In this document: positions 63,126-64,000 of the stretch, one piece after another | Numbering within the stretch: position 1 is the stretch's first letter | Layout: every line of letters begins with the position of its first letter | From: Dietzia psychralcaliphila | GTDB taxonomy: Bacteria; Actinomycetota; Actinomycetes; Mycobacteriales; Mycobacteriaceae | Reading direction: 5' to 3' | Assembly: GCF_003096095.1 (NCBI RefSeq) | Contig: NZ_CP015453.1 | Location: 1,674,001-1,738,000 of the forward strand | Length of the DNA: 64,000 nucleotides | The notes under the pieces: generated by a model | What the model was told of the DNA's origin: nothing | What the model saw: only the letters and a program-made list of their open reading frames with translations | Databases searched by the model: none | Position numbers and translations under genes: made by a program

Positions 63126-64000
63126 CTAGTTCAATCCGGCGTAGGAGTGCAGGCCCGAGACGACAATGTTGATGAAGAAGAGGTTGAACACGGTGGTCGC
63201 GAAGCCGAGGATGTTGATCCACGCCGCCCTCTTTGGCCCCCAACCGCTCGTGCTGCGCGCGTGGAGATATCCGGCGTATATGACCCACGAGATGAAGCTG
63301 ACAGTTTCCTTCGGATCCCATCCCCAGAACCGGCCCCAAGCTCCTTCTGCCCACACCGCTCCGAGGATGACGCCGACACTGAAGATGGGGAAGCCGATAA
63401 CCGCCGTCCGATAGGCGACGCGATCAAGTATCTCGTCCGCCGGGAGCGGACGGGCGAGGCCCGCGAACCGACCGTGCTCTTGGCCCTTGGGTTGCCAGAT
63501 ACGGAGGAGGTACAGGACGCTGGCGATGCCAGACACAAGGAATAGTGCTGCGCCGAGGCCGATAATCGACACGTGAATGGGCAACCAGTAAGAGCGTAGC
63601 GCAGGTACAACAGGTGCCGCTTCTGAATACAGGTTCGTTCCACCGAAGAAGAGCAGAATTAGAATTGGTGCAAGGATGAATGGCCAGGCGGTACGTAGTG
63701 CTGGTTTGCGCAGCGCTGTCAACGATGCGCCGATCGCGAGCAGGCAGGTGAACGAGATGAACTCGTACATGTTGCCCAGTGGCATCCGATCTGTCGCTAG
63801 TCCCCGAAGGAGCACTGAGGCGGCATGGAAGACGAAGGCGATTGATGTGAAGAGCAGCGCGATCTTCGCCCAGCTGGCGCCGCGGTCCGAGTGTCGGTAC
63901 TCCTCACCGGTGCCGGTCAGCGACGTCGAACGGATCAGTACGTCACCGTCCGGACGTTCCCGGTAACCTGTCTGGCGAACGCCAGCTGCAATTTGTGCGG
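63126..64000 (-). CDS. ccsB: CcsB/ResC-type cytochrome c biogenesis protein, start beyond window
   Basis: The frame is open from 63126 to the window edge (291 codons). Several membrane helices and GRFWGWDPKETVSFISWVIYAGYLHAR, the tryptophan-rich haem-handling motif of system II (CcsA/CcsB) proteins, are present. It works with CcsA/ResB to attach haem to cytochrome c outside the membrane, and needs reduced thiols supplied by CcdA (45628). The N-terminus continues past 64000, so the true start is not visible; the ATG at 63815 is not the start. Confidence 0.92.
   Translation of the reverse strand, partial: AQIAAGVRQTGYRERPDGDVLIRSTSLTGTGEEYRHSDRGASWAKIALLFTSIAFVFHAASVLLRGLATDRMPLGNMYEFISFTCLLAIGASLTALRKPALRTAWPFILAPILILLFFGGTNLYSEAAPVVPALRSYWLPIHVSIIGLGAALFLVSGIASVLYLLRIWQPKGQEHGRFAGLARPLPADEILDRVAYRTAVIGFPIFSVGVILGAVWAEGAWGRFWGWDPKETVSFISWVIYAGYLHARSTSGWGPKRAAWINILGFATTVFNLFFINIVVSGLHSYAGLN

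Overview
The window is high-GC DNA with tightly packed, often overlapping genes, GTG starts and strong purine-rich ribosome binding sites. Lsr2, an F420-type DUF385 oxidoreductase, a CmtR-type ArsR regulator, a divergent AhpC/OxyR pair and an Lnt gene followed by a Ppm (polyprenol-phosphate mannose synthase) remnant all point to an actinobacterium of the Mycobacteriales (Dietzia/Corynebacterium/Rhodococcus-like). The genus is inference. No rRNA, tRNA or CRISPR was recognised.

Region 1 (1-21955) looks like ordinary chromosome. It holds ahpD-ahpC facing oxyR, a DEAD-box helicase, gnd, a type II NADH dehydrogenase, a cyclopropane-fatty-acid-synthase-like protein, hot-dog/MaoC lipid enzymes, two tandem CNNM/CBS membrane proteins behind a structured leader, a K+ channel, a SecD-P1-head lipoprotein, and a MerR/MFS pair. 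One decayed MFS gene lies at about 17.6-17.8 kb.

Region 2 (21956-31820) starts with a serine recombinase and an unrecognised partner, then an IS3 scrap, then the cytochrome bd module: cydA-cydB, and a fused cydDC. A BlaI-type repressor and an M56 metalloprotease lie between them. The same 17-bp dyad (TTCTAC-N5-GTAGAA) sits in front of cydA/blaI and in front of cydDC, so this BlaI probably controls both cytochrome bd and its assembly ABC exporter.

Region 3 (31.8-64 kb) is accessory DNA built around thiols, sulfide and metals. A sulfide:quinone reductase is followed by an 8.6-kb IS cluster: inverted identical IS1182-family copies outside, directly repeated diverged IS5-family copies inside. 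The cluster encloses a copper-type operon (CTCC-motif peptide, SHOCT membrane protein, multicopper oxidase, truncated permease). Next comes a second BlaI/M56 pair with a CPVC membrane protein. It is divergent from a six-gene operon of two DsbA-like thioredoxins, three CcdA-like proteins and an apolipoprotein N-acyltransferase, with two perfect tandem dyads (GACTAT-N5-ATAGTC) between them. Then follows a persulfide-stress locus: a CstR-type repressor, a DUF302 protein, a CstB-like dioxygenase/rhodanese, a rhodanese, a TauE/SafE exporter and an MFS protein. CsoR/CstR-like boxes occur there and also before the distant sqr. The last part has a MerR-controlled BASS-family transporter, Lsr2, a second BASS transporter, CadD with a CmtR-like Cd/Pb sensor, recombinase debris, a second lnt with a truncated ppm, and a ccsB gene running off the end.

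The most interesting themes are the two BlaI/M56 circuits wired to respiratory and exported-thiol functions instead of beta-lactamase, the copper-type CTCC peptide operon inside nested IS elements, and the persulfide regulon split by that IS cluster.
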